DNA from: Acidobacteriaceae bacterium
GTDB taxonomy: Bacteria > Acidobacteriota > Terriglobia > Terriglobales > Acidobacteriaceae
Direction of reading: 5' to 3'
Length of the DNA stretch: 51,694 bases
Assembly: GCA_021323655.1 (NCBI GenBank)
Contig: JAJPKO010000049.1
Span: 1 to 51,694, forward strand
Below the pieces are notes generated by a model. That model was not told the DNA's origin. It worked only from the letters and a program-made list of their open reading frames with translations, and ran no database searches. Shown here in pieces: positions 1-10,053 of the stretch. How positions within the stretch are numbered: the first letter of the stretch is position 1; every line of letters begins with the position of its first letter. Position numbers and translations under genes: made by a program.

Positions 1-237
1 GTTTGCCCGTTGCGTTCCGACGGCCTGAGCGCAGGAGACATTGCTGGATGCTTGTGTAGTACTGGCGGTGGGTGGCGTCAATCCAAAGGCCGGATAGAGT
101 GCGTTGATGTCGCTCTGCACGCGGTCCCATGCTGGTACTGCGAAAGACTGGGACCCGAGCTGGCGGACGACGCCGTCGAGCTGCTGCGCGGTTCCGACTA
201 CGATGGGGCTTGCCTTCCGTTGTCAGAAGACAGTCAT
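1..237 (-). pseudogene. Interrupted 5' part of an unidentified gene, running off the left edge
   Basis: Read on the minus strand, an ATG at 237 with a GGAG about six bases upstream opens M-T-V-F and then meets an in-frame TGA at 225-223. The same frame continues open to position 1 with coding-like text, including SPIVVGTAQQLDGVVRQLGS and later DRVQSDINALYPAFGLTPP. I see no other good start codon before the conserved-looking part; the first in-frame alternative is a GTG inside the text. Either the gene carries a nonsense mutation, or it starts at an unusual codon after the TGA. The product is not recognised. The rest lies outside the window. Confidence 0.4.
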
Positions 238-447
238 CTTTTCTCCATCCAAAGGGAGTTAATAAGTTCAGTAAGGTGGCCTTAAGTAACTTGCAAAGCT
301 TCCTGGATCTCGTTAAGGTAAGTGCATCACCGTTCAAAATCCGTTAAGACGGGCCCTTTAGAGCAAAAGCACCACGTAATTCATTCTGAGTTTACGGAAT
401 TTTAAAAGCCCCAGAGTAGCTTGTGTGAAGAGAAGAAAGGACCTACG

Positions 448-2688
448 ATGCGCTTCTTCCCCCGAAGCGAACAATCGCTCTTTCTCCTGCAGCTTCCTGT
501 GCTCTTTTGCGTTCTGTTGCCTACGCTGGGAATGGCCCAGAACAAGGAATATGACAAGCAGACGCAGCAGCCAAAGCAACAGTATGAGCCGGCCCTTCCG
601 TTGGAGTTTCCGCCTGGTGTGCGGCCATCGAAGCCCTTTGGCCGCGTAGAAAGCACCATTGAGGTGCGCGCTGATGATCTGATGAACCAGATTTCTCCTG
701 TGCGTGAGGGTAGCCGCCAGGAGGTGCAGTCTTCGGCAGGCACCTTTCAGGACTTTAGCCGATATCTGCTGCTGCTGCCGGGAACGGTGGCGAACTCAGA
801 TTCCTTCAATGATCTGATGGTGCGGGGTGGGCATCCTTCAGAGAACCTGTACGTCATCGATGGTCTTCAGATTCCGAACATCAATCATTTTGCTGTTGGC
901 GGAACGACCAGCGGCTTTACGCCGATGATCAACACGAGCACGATCAGCAAGGTCGAGTTGCAACCTGGAGTGTACGACTCCAGATACTGGAGCCGACTTT
1001 CTTCCGTGGTGGAAATTGAGACCCGCGACCAGGATGAGGCCGTGCGAAAGGGTGAAATCAACCTGGGACTGGCAGGCCTTGGGGCGTTCTGGGAAAACCC
1101 GATCGGAAGCCGCGCGAGCATGCTTCTGGCGGTGGACAGGAGCCTGCTGAATCTGACTACAAACGATACGGGCCTGGATGGCGCACCGATTTATACCAAC
1201 GGAATGGGTCGCCTGGAGTGGAACCCGAGCAGGAAAGACGCTATTTCTTTCCTGGGGCTGACTGGAGCAGACTCGATCATCGTGAAGCCCTGCGCCGGGG
1301 ATGCGCTCGAAACGCTGACGATCAACACTCAATATGACGGCCTGCAATCCACGGATGGATTGGTGTGGCAGCATATGCATGGCCCCAGCACTCTGTCGAA
1401 GGTCACAGCAAGTTTCTCGATGCAGAAACGAAATATTGGTCAGCAAACGCAATGGGTCAATGGGACGTATCCCAAGGCGAATGGGGCATGCACTCCGCCC
1501 ACTACCACGCCCATTTATCATGAGGCGACATTCGATAAGTTGACTAACCTTGGCTATGACCTGCAACACGATATTCATCACTGGCTGCTTTCTATAGGCT
1601 CGACGGGTCAACTGGTGCAACTGGATTACAACGTCAGCCAACCGCAGGGGACACAGTCGCCGTTCAATCCCGACCCGCATTGGAGCGACGCGGTCAATTT
1701 CAATCAGGCTCCTACTACGTGGCAGACCGGCAGCTATGTCGAACTGACTGGAAGCGCTGGCAAGCGCTGGACGGCGACGGCGGGTCTCCGTGTAGAGACG
1801 TATCAGCTGATTTCTGCACATGCATTTGAACCGCGTGCGGGACTGGGCTTCCGCATTACGGACCATCAGGGACTCTATGCTGCATATCGCCGGTCATCCC
1901 AGTTGGCGCCTTACATCAACCTGCTGAGCTATGCGCAGAACCGGCAACTTCCGCCGCTCGAAGCCGAACAGTTTTCAGTGGGCACAGACCTGTGGCGATC
2001 TGACACGCTGTCTGTAAGCCTGGAGGCCTATCGCAAGAATTATTCGAAAGAGCCGATCAGTACGGAATATCCCAGTCTGATGCTTGCCAACATGATTTAT
2101 ACGCCGGGCGAGCAGTTTGTGTGGCTGCCACTGAAAACAGGAGGCACAGGCCACGCAACGGGGCTGGAGTTTTTCCTGCATGGGCACCTGAGCGACCGTG
2201 TGGCGGGAATCGCTTCGATCACATATTCCCGCGCGCTGTACCGTGCCGCTGACGGCATTCTGCGCCCGGGCAATTATGATTTTCCGCTGGTTGGCAATAT
2301 CATGCTGACATTCCAGTTACCGCGCGCTTACACGCTTTCGGTGCGCAACAGCTACACCACGGGGCGTCCTTATACGCCGTACAACATTCCGCTGTCTGTG
2401 GCGCAGAACCGTGGAATCTATGACCTGGGCCGGGTAAATGGAAAACGCGGGCCTGACTATGACCGGGCGGACATCTCGGTAGACCACAATTTCTACACCC
2501 ATTCCGGCGTGGTGAATTTGTATGTCGGGGTACAGAACATATTTGATCGCAAGAATTTTCTGGGCTATGTGTGGCTTCCCCGCTGCGAGCTGGACCACAA
2601 TTGCATGAAGCAGTGGAACGGCGTACCCATGAAGGAAATTGACCAGATGCCCGCTTTCCCGGTTGCCGGAGTGCGTTGGGATTTTTGA
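448..2688 (+). CDS. TonB-dependent receptor, plug plus barrel
   Basis: Outer-membrane TonB-dependent receptor of about 746 residues, probably importing a siderophore, vitamin or oligosaccharide; the substrate cannot be read from the sequence. The ATG at 448 is preferred to an upstream in-frame TTG at 421 because AGAAAGG lies just ahead of it. A hydrophobic signal peptide ends near GMAQ. A plug domain follows, with the typical text LMVRGGHPSENLYVIDGLQI, then a long run of alternating beta-strand segments and a C-terminal aromatic residue (VRWDF), which is the usual barrel-insertion signature. There is no carboxypeptidase-like N-terminal Ig domain, unlike many acidobacterial 'Oar' receptors. 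The next gene, another outer-membrane protein, begins about 110 bases downstream on the same strand. Confidence 0.9.
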   Translation: MRFFPRSEQSLFLLQLPVLFCVLLPTLGMAQNKEYDKQTQQPKQQYEPALPLEFPPGVRPSKPFGRVESTIEVRADDLMNQISPVREGSRQEVQSSAGTFQDFSRYLLLLPGTVANSDSFNDLMVRGGHPSENLYVIDGLQIPNINHFAVGGTTSGFTPMINTSTISKVELQPGVYDSRYWSRLSSVVEIETRDQDEAVRKGEINLGLAGLGAFWENPIGSRASMLLAVDRSLLNLTTNDTGLDGAPIYTNGMGRLEWNPSRKDAISFLGLTGADSIIVKPCAGDALETLTINTQYDGLQSTDGLVWQHMHGPSTLSKVTASFSMQKRNIGQQTQWVNGTYPKANGACTPPTTTPIYHEATFDKLTNLGYDLQHDIHHWLLSIGSTGQLVQLDYNVSQPQGTQSPFNPDPHWSDAVNFNQAPTTWQTGSYVELTGSAGKRWTATAGLRVETYQLISAHAFEPRAGLGFRITDHQGLYAAYRRSSQLAPYINLLSYAQNRQLPPLEAEQFSVGTDLWRSDTLSVSLEAYRKNYSKEPISTEYPSLMLANMIYTPGEQFVWLPLKTGGTGHATGLEFFLHGHLSDRVAGIASITYSRALYRAADGILRPGNYDFPLVGNIMLTFQLPRAYTLSVRNSYTTGRPYTPYNIPLSVAQNRGIYDLGRVNGKRGPDYDRADISVDHNFYTHSGVVNLYVGVQNIFDRKNFLGYVWLPRCELDHNCMKQWNGVPMKEIDQMPAFPVAGVRWDF

Positions 2689-2799
2689 ATCTGGAATTGG
2701 CCTTTCCCCAGGTCCTCACGACAAAATCAACCCATTCATTCAAAAGCTGAACACTGCAACACTTCTCAATCTGCCTCAATTTTTACGGAGGAAGTGACC

Positions 2800-3591
2800 G
2801 TGTTAAAGAAACGAGTAGCTTTATTGCTTTTAGCAGCTTCTCCCATGCTGGCGAAACATTGCGTTGCCCAGGCATCTCCCATTCAAAAAGAACAGATGGC
2901 CAGCAACGGGGCAGAAACCGCATCCTTGCCGGACAGTCCTTCTGAAACTCAAGTGGCGAGCGCTACTGCACCGATGCGTCCCAGAGATGCAAGCGCCATT
3001 CGTCCTGTGACTCCCTCCCATCCCGCACCACCGGCGCAGGAGATTGCCATCGAAGGCTTTGCTTCCTATGGACACTGGCAGATCTTCGCAGCGGGTCATT
3101 CCGAATTTCTGTACACCGCAGGCATTGAGTACGATCGCAATTCGTGGGGCAACTTTCTTGGCGCGCAGATGGACTATGCGGCGGAATTTCTGCCGGTTGT
3201 GATCCTGCGACAGCCGCGCGTTCTGGATAAATGGGGCAACAAAAAGGGCAAGGGCTATGTGACGGTTCCGGGACTTGGGTTTTCTCCCATCGGGCTGCGC
3301 ATGCTGTGGCGCCCTGATAAGGCATTCAAACCCTATTTCACCGTGAAAGGCGGGGCCGTGGGCTTTACGCAGAAGGCGCTTTCGCCGGATGCGAGCTACT
3401 ACGCGTTCAGCCTGTCGGAATCCATTGGTTTTTATGCGCGGATGTCAGACCGGTGGGACGTTCGCGTCGGGCTTTTTGGCGACTACCATTTTTCGAATGC
3501 TTATGCCACAAGCTACAACCCTGGCCTGGATGTTATGAATTCCAGTATTGCCTTCAGTTATCACTTTGGCGGAACGGGCATTCCGCGGTAA
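2800..3591 (+). CDS. PagL-like acyloxyacyl hydrolase family outer-membrane protein
   Basis: Exported beta-barrel protein of about 263 residues. I place the start at GTG 2800 rather than GTG 2794, because GGAGGA at 2787-2792 leaves seven bases to 2800 and only one to 2794. An N-terminal hydrophobic stretch ends at a cleavage-like CVAQA, then a Pro/Ala/Ser-rich linker leads to a barrel from about residue 85. The C-terminal HFSN (His230, Ser232) resembles the catalytic His-x-Ser of PagL lipid A 3-O-deacylases. The acidic third residue is not clear; an Asp in PGLDVMN is the nearest candidate. The chain ends in an aromatic-rich strand. It may modify lipid A, or be an inactive relative. Confidence 0.65.
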   Translation: MLKKRVALLLLAASPMLAKHCVAQASPIQKEQMASNGAETASLPDSPSETQVASATAPMRPRDASAIRPVTPSHPAPPAQEIAIEGFASYGHWQIFAAGHSEFLYTAGIEYDRNSWGNFLGAQMDYAAEFLPVVILRQPRVLDKWGNKKGKGYVTVPGLGFSPIGLRMLWRPDKAFKPYFTVKGGAVGFTQKALSPDASYYAFSLSESIGFYARMSDRWDVRVGLFGDYHFSNAYATSYNPGLDVMNSSIAFSYHFGGTGIPR

Positions 3592-3607
3592 TAGCTGTTG
3601 CGATTGT

Positions 3608-3636
3608 GGGAGGACACTGCGTCAACGCTGCCTCCC
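3608..3636. terminator. Hairpin after the PagL-like gene
   Basis: GGGAGG at 3608-3613 pairs with CCTCCC at 3631-3636, and an inner GCGT/ACGC can also pair. It lies 17 bases after the stop codon. No U-run follows, so this is only a possible terminator or mRNA-stabilising hairpin. Confidence 0.35.
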
Positions 3637-3865
3637 GTAATGAAACGGATTTGCTTGCTCCTGTTTGTATTGTTCCCCTGTAAACAGGTGTCGTTTGAGG
3701 AAAGCAAAGGCGAAAACAAATTTAAACGCCGATACAGTTCCTCTTTTTCTTTGACTTGACAAGCCCCGGCTATGCCGTTAGTCTGAGTGCCGTCTGGAGT
3801 GGTAACGATTCCAAGCCCGTTTCTCCAGGTCCTGATCCATCTGATTTCTGTTTCGGAGATTGCTC

Positions 3866-6800
3866 ATGCCCCGTCTCTCCAAAAGTCTCTTATCTGCCAT
3901 TGCCGCTTCGGCCGTCACCATCTGCAGCGCGCAGACGATGCAGGCGCCTGATATCACCAAAGACCCGACACTCTACGTTGTCCCCTACGCGCACCTTGAT
4001 ACGCAGTGGCGGTGGGAGTTTCCGCAGGTCATCAGCGAGTACCTGCTGAAGACCATGCGCGTGAACTTTGATTACATCCAGAAGTACCCGCACTATGTTT
4101 TTAACTGGACCGGGGCCAACCGCTATCGCCTGATGAAGGAGTACTACCCGAGCGATTACGAAAAGATGAAGATGTATGTTGCCAAAGGAAACTGGTTCCC
4201 GGCGGGGTCGTCTGTGGAAGAGGGTGATGTAAACCTGCCCAGCGCGGAATCCATCTTTCGCCAGGTGCTCTATGGCAACACATATTTCCGCAAAGAGTTT
4301 GGCAAGGCGAGCAATGAGTACATGCTGCCGGACTGCTTCGGATTTCCTGCTTCGCTGCCCACGATTCTTTCTCATGCGGGCGTGAAGGGCTTCTCTACAC
4401 AGAAGCTGAACTCGGGCTGGCAGCCCGCTCCGCAGGTGGGTGGACCGGATTCACCGGAGCAGACGCCGGAAGGCATTCCCTTCAACGTGGGCCTGTGGGA
4501 AGGTCCAGATGGTTCCACGGTGCTGGCCGCCCTCAACCCGGGCGGATACGGCAGCGAAATTCGCACGGATCTGAGCAAGGAGCCACCTGCGGGCAGCCGC
4601 GAGCAGGACTGGCCAAAGCGCATTGACCTTGACGGCAAAGTCACAGGCGTCTTTGCGGACTACCACTACATCGGCACAGGCGATATTGGCGGCGCGGTAG
4701 ATGAAGAATCGGTGAAGCTGCTGGAAGCCACGGTGACGCAGGGCACGGCCACGCTGCCCAACGAAGGCCCGACCCCTGTGCGCATGGGCGATGGTCCGGT
4801 GCGTGTTGTTTCGTCGGCGGCAGACCAGATGTTCAATGACATCAAGCCTGACATGCAGTCGAAGATGCCGCGCTACAAAGGCGATCTCGAGCTAATCAAC
4901 CACTCCGCCGGATCGCTGACCTCGCAGGCCTACCACAAGCGCTGGAACCGCGAAAATGAACTGCTTGCTGATGCCGCGGAGAAGGCATCTGTGGCTGCGG
5001 AATGGATGGGCGGACGGCCCTATCCGCAGAAGCGCCTGAATGATGCGTGGACGCTGGTGATGGGCGGTCAGTTCCACGATACTGCAGCAGGTACGGCGAC
5101 TCCGCGCGCGTATGAGTTTGCATGGAACGATGATGTGATCGCGCTGAACCAGTTTGCAGGCGTGCTCACCAGCGCCACCCAGGCCATTGCATCGGGACTG
5201 AACACGCAGGAAGCCGCGGGCGTTCCGGTGGTGGTCTACAACCCGCTGAATATTGAGCGCGAAGACGTGGTCGAGGCCACGCTGCATTTCCCCGGCGCAG
5301 CGCCCAAAGCTGTGCGCGTGACTGCGCCGGATGGCAAGGAAGTTCCGTCGCAGGTGGAAGACGGCAAAATACTCTTCCTGGCCAAAGTTCCTTCTGTCGG
5401 ATATGCCGTGTACGATGTGCGTCCCGCAGCCGCGGAGAAGAAGCACTCTTCTGTGCTGAAGGTCACAGAAAGCTCGCTTGAAAATGCGCGTTACAAAGTG
5501 CAGCTCGACAAAAACGGCGACGTAAGCAGCATCTTTGACAAGAAGCTGAACAAGGAACTGCTCTCAGCGCCTATGCGGCTTGCCATTTCCACCGATGCGC
5601 CGCACCAGTGGCCCGCATGGAACATGGACTTTGACCAGGAACAGGCTGCTCCGCGCTCGTATGTAAGCGGGCCGGCGAAGGTCAGCATTGTCGAGGACGG
5701 CCCGGTGCGCGTAGCGGTTAAAGCTTCGCGTGAAACGGAAGGCTCAAAGTTTGTGCAGACCGTGAGCCTTGCTGCCGGAGAAGCTGGTAACCGCATCGAG
5801 TTTGGCGAAGCGATTGACTGGCACACGGTCTCTGCGAACCTGAAGGCGGTCTTTCCACTTTCGGCGAGCAACAAAATGGCGACCTACAACTGGGAGGTCG
5901 GCACAATCCAGCGGCCCAACGCTTACGAGCGCCAGTTTGAGGTGGCCTCGCACCACTGGATTGATCTCACGGATGACAGCGGCTCCTACGGTGCGACCAT
6001 CCTGACCGGCCCAAAGAACGGCTCCGACAAGCGCGATGACCACACCATCCGCCTGACGCTGCTGCGCTCGCCCGGCTATCGCGCAGACGACAAGCGCCAC
6101 GCCTACTCTGACCAGCAGAATCAGGACTGGGGCCACCATGAAATTCTCTTCGCCCTGGCCGGGCATGAAGGCGACTGGCAGCAGGCCCAGACTGACTGGC
6201 AAGGCTATGAACTCAGCTCTCCGTTGATTGCCTTTGAGACTGAGAAGCACGCTGGCCCGCTTGGACGCAGCTTCTCCCTGCTCACCGTCAGCAATCCGCG
6301 CGTTCGCGTGCTTGCGCTCAAGAAAGCTGAAAACAGCGACGAGTACATCCTGCGCATGGTTGAGTTGGACGGCAAGCCGCAGGAGAATGTTCGCGTGAAG
6401 TTCGCTGGCCCCGTTGCCGAGGCCCGCGAAGTGAACGGGCAGGAGCAGCCGCTTGGCCCAGCCACCGTGACGGATGGCGCGCTTGAAACTTCATTCAAGC
6501 CATACGAACCGCGCACCTTCGCACTCAAGCTGGGTACGGCCCCTGCGCATCTTGAACCGGTCGAGTCTCAGCCGGTCACGCTGGAGTATGATCTCGCCGC
6601 AGCCAGCAATGACGACACCAAATCGGTCGGCGGCTTCGACGCAAAAGGCGATGCACTGCCTGCCGAGATGCTCCCGGACGCGCTGCCCTTCCACGGTGTG
6701 ACCTTCCAGCTTGCTCCTGCAGGAACAGGCAAGCAGGATGCAATCATCGCGCAGGGGCAAAGCATCCAGTTGCCCGCAGGCAATTACAACAAGGTGTACA

Positions 6801-7339
6801 TCCTTACTGCTTCCGAGGACGGCGACCAGAAGGCCACGTTCGAAGTGGGCAAAAAGCCCGTCGAGCTGACCATTGAAGACTGGGGTGGATTCATCGGCCA
6901 GTGGGATACGCGTCTGTGGAAACCTGAACCAGACAAGGAGCAGGCCCGCATAGGACGCAACGGCCCGGTGAAGGAAGTTGCTCTGCGCAAGGACTGGGCC
7001 GTCTCTGCCAACCACGCCACCTGGGCCCTCGGCTTCCGCGGCTCACCGGATTGGGCGCCGCGCTATCCAGAAGACTACCTTGGCCTGCGACCGGGCTACA
7101 TCAAGCGCGCCGACTTGGGCTGGTATGCCTCGCACCATCACACTCCCGATGGCCTGAACGAGCCCTACCAGTACAGCTATCTGTTTGCGTATAGGATTCC
7201 GCTGCCTCCGCACACGACGACGTTGAAATTGCCTGCGAATGATAAGATTCGCATTCTGGCCATTTCCGTCGCGCATGAGGAACCGGAGGTCACTCCAGCG
7301 CAACCGCTCTATGACACGCTCAAGCAGGACCAGAACTAG
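3866..7339 (+). CDS. Secreted GH38 alpha-mannosidase, very long form
   Basis: Glycoside hydrolase family 38 retaining alpha-mannosidase of 1157 residues, acting on terminal alpha-mannose in the periplasm or outside the cell. The ATG at 3866 has CGGAG seven bases upstream; the in-frame TTG at 3860 is less likely. A signal peptide ends near CSAQ. The metal-binding HLDTQW is at residues 43-48 (family HxDxQW), and LPDCFGFP near 154-161 carries the likely nucleophile Asp156 (family PDxFG). AYHKRWNRENE and GGQFHDTAAGT match the middle domain and the later metal-site histidine region. C-terminal beta domains follow, with an additional roughly 200-residue beta-rich tail ending in HHHTPDGLNEPYQYSYLF. 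Usual bacterial members are about 850-1050 residues. The gene is closed by a strong hairpin. Confidence 0.9.
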   Translation: MPRLSKSLLSAIAASAVTICSAQTMQAPDITKDPTLYVVPYAHLDTQWRWEFPQVISEYLLKTMRVNFDYIQKYPHYVFNWTGANRYRLMKEYYPSDYEKMKMYVAKGNWFPAGSSVEEGDVNLPSAESIFRQVLYGNTYFRKEFGKASNEYMLPDCFGFPASLPTILSHAGVKGFSTQKLNSGWQPAPQVGGPDSPEQTPEGIPFNVGLWEGPDGSTVLAALNPGGYGSEIRTDLSKEPPAGSREQDWPKRIDLDGKVTGVFADYHYIGTGDIGGAVDEESVKLLEATVTQGTATLPNEGPTPVRMGDGPVRVVSSAADQMFNDIKPDMQSKMPRYKGDLELINHSAGSLTSQAYHKRWNRENELLADAAEKASVAAEWMGGRPYPQKRLNDAWTLVMGGQFHDTAAGTATPRAYEFAWNDDVIALNQFAGVLTSATQAIASGLNTQEAAGVPVVVYNPLNIEREDVVEATLHFPGAAPKAVRVTAPDGKEVPSQVEDGKILFLAKVPSVGYAVYDVRPAAAEKKHSSVLKVTESSLENARYKVQLDKNGDVSSIFDKKLNKELLSAPMRLAISTDAPHQWPAWNMDFDQEQAAPRSYVSGPAKVSIVEDGPVRVAVKASRETEGSKFVQTVSLAAGEAGNRIEFGEAIDWHTVSANLKAVFPLSASNKMATYNWEVGTIQRPNAYERQFEVASHHWIDLTDDSGSYGATILTGPKNGSDKRDDHTIRLTLLRSPGYRADDKRHAYSDQQNQDWGHHEILFALAGHEGDWQQAQTDWQGYELSSPLIAFETEKHAGPLGRSFSLLTVSNPRVRVLALKKAENSDEYILRMVELDGKPQENVRVKFAGPVAEAREVNGQEQPLGPATVTDGALETSFKPYEPRTFALKLGTAPAHLEPVESQPVTLEYDLAAASNDDTKSVGGFDAKGDALPAEMLPDALPFHGVTFQLAPAGTGKQDAIIAQGQSIQLPAGNYNKVYILTASEDGDQKATFEVGKKPVELTIEDWGGFIGQWDTRLWKPEPDKEQARIGRNGPVKEVALRKDWAVSANHATWALGFRGSPDWAPRYPEDYLGLRPGYIKRADLGWYASHHHTPDGLNEPYQYSYLFAYRIPLPPHTTTLKLPANDKIRILAISVAHEEPEVTPAQPLYDTLKQDQN

Positions 7340-7348
7340 CTCTGTCCC

Positions 7349-7380
7349 GCCCACCCTTTCCGCTGCATGGAAGGGTGGGC
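7349..7380 (+). terminator. Strong hairpin between mannosidase and alr
   Basis: GCCCACCCTTTCC (7349-7361) and GGAAGGGTGGGC (7369-7380) form a 12-bp stem with one bulged T and a seven-base loop. It starts ten bases after the mannosidase stop. The following GTATTTGC is only weakly T-rich, so termination may be partial. Confidence 0.6.
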
Positions 7381-7409
7381 GTATTTGCATGTAGGATGGA
7401 AGCATTCTC

Positions 7410-8552
7410 ATGACTGCAACGCGCCCTGTGTGGGCGGAGGTTTCCCGTTCGCGTCTTCTTGCCAACTGGGATCTGCTGCGCGCCGCCGCTGGCGCCGCCG
7501 CTGAACTTGTGGCCGTGCTGAAGGCAAATGCCTATGGTCATGGTGTGCTGCTCTGCGGCCCCGTGCTTGCCGAAGCCGGAGTGCGCTGGTTTGGCGTGAC
7601 GTGCGTGGAAGAAGGTATTGCGCTGCGCAAAGTTTGTCCGCAGGCGCGAATCCTTATCATGTCGTCGTTGTGGCATGACGAAGCGGAAGCGGTTGTTGAG
7701 CACAATCTGACGCCGCAGGTGTGGGAGCCGTTTCACTTTGAGCTGCTTGAGAAGGCCGCGCGCGGTCGTGATGTGACCGTCCATCTGGAAATAGATACAG
7801 GCATGTCGCGACAGGGTGCGCATTCCCTCGAGGACATGAAGAGAGTGTCCGGTACTTCGCTGCGCATTGAAGGCGTGATGACGCACTTCTGTGCGCCCGA
7901 GGTGCTGGACCCCGACGCAACACGCGAGCAGATCGCACGCTTTGCCAGGGCGCTCGAAGTCCTTCACGCGCAGGGCGTCAGGCCAAAGTACATTCACGGC
8001 GGCAACTCAGCAACGGTGCTCGCAGCACAGCATCGCAACGTCCTTGCGGCGCTGTCCAGCAAACATGGAGCGCAGTTGATGCTGCGCCCAGGCATTGCAC
8101 TCTACGGATATCCGCCGCGCTTTGTTCCTTCGGGGCCAGATATTTCGCGATTCCAGCCAGTGCTCTCATGGAAGACGCGTGTTGTTTCTGTGCGCGAGGT
8201 CGAAGCTGGTGCGACCGCCGGATACAACATGACCTTTCGTGCAGAGCGGCCCACGCGACTTGCGCTTGTCCCTGTGGGGTATGCCGACGGGCTGAATCGC
8301 CTGCTCTCCAACCGCGGGCAACTGCTGGTGCGCGGGAAAAGAGCGCCCATTGCCGGACGCGTTTCCATGGACCAGACCATTCTGGATGTGACCGACGTTC
8401 CCGGTGTCTCAATTGGCGACGAAGTTGCGCTCATCGGCGAACAGAGGAGCGAGCGCATCACCGCGTTTAATCTTGCAGATGCAACCGGGACCATCCCGTA
8501 TGAAGTGACCTGCGCGATTGGCGCGCGCGTGCCACGAGTTCTAGTTGATTAA
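7410..8552 (+). CDS. alr: Alanine racemase
   Basis: PLP-dependent, cytoplasmic fold-III racemase of 380 residues, the usual length, supplying D-alanine for peptidoglycan. The PLP lysine lies in AVLKANAYGHG (Lys38), the family signature. The C-terminal domain holds the second catalytic region, AGYNMTFRAERPTRLALVPVGYAD cut short as GYNMTF (Tyr) and PVGYADGLNR, followed by GRVSMDQTILDVT. An AGGA lies about 13 bases before the ATG, so ribosome-site spacing is loose. The next gene starts only nine bases after the stop, which suggests co-transcription. Confidence 0.95.
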   Translation: MTATRPVWAEVSRSRLLANWDLLRAAAGAAAELVAVLKANAYGHGVLLCGPVLAEAGVRWFGVTCVEEGIALRKVCPQARILIMSSLWHDEAEAVVEHNLTPQVWEPFHFELLEKAARGRDVTVHLEIDTGMSRQGAHSLEDMKRVSGTSLRIEGVMTHFCAPEVLDPDATREQIARFARALEVLHAQGVRPKYIHGGNSATVLAAQHRNVLAALSSKHGAQLMLRPGIALYGYPPRFVPSGPDISRFQPVLSWKTRVVSVREVEAGATAGYNMTFRAERPTRLALVPVGYADGLNRLLSNRGQLLVRGKRAPIAGRVSMDQTILDVTDVPGVSIGDEVALIGEQRSERITAFNLADATGTIPYEVTCAIGARVPRVLVD

Positions 8553-8561
8553 ACTAAATAC

Positions 8562-9806
8562 ATGCTTCGGAAGTGGTATGCGCGCTGGATGTACACGTGG
8601 GAAACGGCACTGACAACACGCGATGAAAACCGGGTCGTCCGGCCCATGGAATGGGGTTTTGAGTGGCTGGACGATGTTCTCCGCGCGCAGGGCACAAGCG
8701 CGGCGAAGATGCCCTCAGACCCAGAGCAGGCCGAGTCGCAGATGGCCGTGCTCAACGAATTTATTATTCGTAGCAGTGACAGTTTCTTTTCCTACAGGCC
8801 GCCCACGGATTACCGCCTGGAGATGCGCTTCCCGGAGCTCTTCCCCACCAATGTCCGCCCGGAAACACTCGCTCGCGATGCGAAACTGAAGGCACGGGCT
8901 GAGGCAGGCAAGCTGAAGCCCGCGGAGTTTCTGCGGTTTACTTCTCCCGTGCGCACGCCGTACCCGGAAAATGATCTGGTGAATGCGCGCTGGTATCCGG
9001 CGCCAGAAGAAAAGCAGGCGGGCAAGCCGAAGCAAGCCATCATCGTGATGCCACAGTGGAACGCGGACGCCTTCAGCCACAACGCGCTGTGCTCGGTCTT
9101 CAACCGCTTCGGCGTCTCTGCGCTGCGCCTCAGCAAGCCCTACCACGATATTCGTCGCCCGGCGGAGCTGGAGCGCTCAGATTACGCCGTCAGTTCCAAC
9201 ATTGGCCGCACCATTTCTGCGCTGCGGCAGGCGGTCGTGGACATCCGCTGCTGCCTCGACTGGCTTGAAGCGCAGGGATACGAACAGTTCGGCATTCTGG
9301 GCACGAGCCTCGGCTCGTGCTACGCCTTTATCGCCAGCGCACACGATGCTCGCTTGCAGGTAAACGCCTTCAATCACGCATCTATGGCATTCGGCGACGT
9401 GGTCTGGACAGGACAGAGCACGCGCCACATCCGCAAGGCCTTTGAAGACGCAGGCATGACGCAGCAGCGTCTGCATACACTCTGGTCGGCCATCAGCCCC
9501 GTCTCCTACATGGAGCGCTTCGCTGCCCACGCGAAAAAGGTCCTCGTCATTCACGCGACATATGATTTGACCTTCCTGCGCGAATATTCGCTGGAAGTAG
9601 TGCGCAGCTTCTCTGATCTGGGCGTGGACTTCGTCTCAAAGGTGTTGCCCTGCGGCCATTACACGACAGGCGAACCGCCGTTCAAGTTTATGGACGGCTG
9701 GTACCTTGGGTCGTTTGTGTACAAGGCCTTTCGGGATTTGGCCGATTCTCGTGTCTTTTCAAGGCACGGGGAACCCATTGTTGAGGACGAATTGGTTTCG
9801 CGCTGA
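8562..9806 (+). CDS. Alpha/beta hydrolase, ABHD18-like
   Basis: Cytoplasmic alpha/beta-hydrolase-fold protein of 414 residues. The nucleophile elbow is GTSLGS with Ser249 (nucleotides 9300-9314), preceded by a strand QFGILG. A late acid/His region is suggested by KVLVIHATYDLTF (Asp) and LPCGHYTTGEPPF (His). The N-terminal 150 residues, with RFPELFPTNVRPE, do not look like a classical lipase. I believe it falls in the DUF2048/ABHD18 group, but the substrate is unknown. No signal peptide is evident. It is closely linked to alr (nine-base gap), which may simply reflect operon packing. Confidence 0.65.
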   Translation: MLRKWYARWMYTWETALTTRDENRVVRPMEWGFEWLDDVLRAQGTSAAKMPSDPEQAESQMAVLNEFIIRSSDSFFSYRPPTDYRLEMRFPELFPTNVRPETLARDAKLKARAEAGKLKPAEFLRFTSPVRTPYPENDLVNARWYPAPEEKQAGKPKQAIIVMPQWNADAFSHNALCSVFNRFGVSALRLSKPYHDIRRPAELERSDYAVSSNIGRTISALRQAVVDIRCCLDWLEAQGYEQFGILGTSLGSCYAFIASAHDARLQVNAFNHASMAFGDVVWTGQSTRHIRKAFEDAGMTQQRLHTLWSAISPVSYMERFAAHAKKVLVIHATYDLTFLREYSLEVVRSFSDLGVDFVSKVLPCGHYTTGEPPFKFMDGWYLGSFVYKAFRDLADSRVFSRHGEPIVEDELVSR

Positions 9807-10053
9807 TTGTTTTGAGGTTTAATTTAGACTCGAAAAGCTGGCTACAATCCAAAAATAAGGGGCTATTCATTCCTAGGATGGTGGTGTACGGAGTCTTAAT
9901 TTGGCCTGTTGCTATTCTGCATGCGTTACTTTTAAAGCCCCGCCGCAAATCCATTATGTATTCAATATCAAATCAATAACAGAGCTGAATCTAACCACTA
10001 CTCAATATCTTCAGACTTCCTCCTCCAGCTAATTAAAGCGATACAATCAAACC

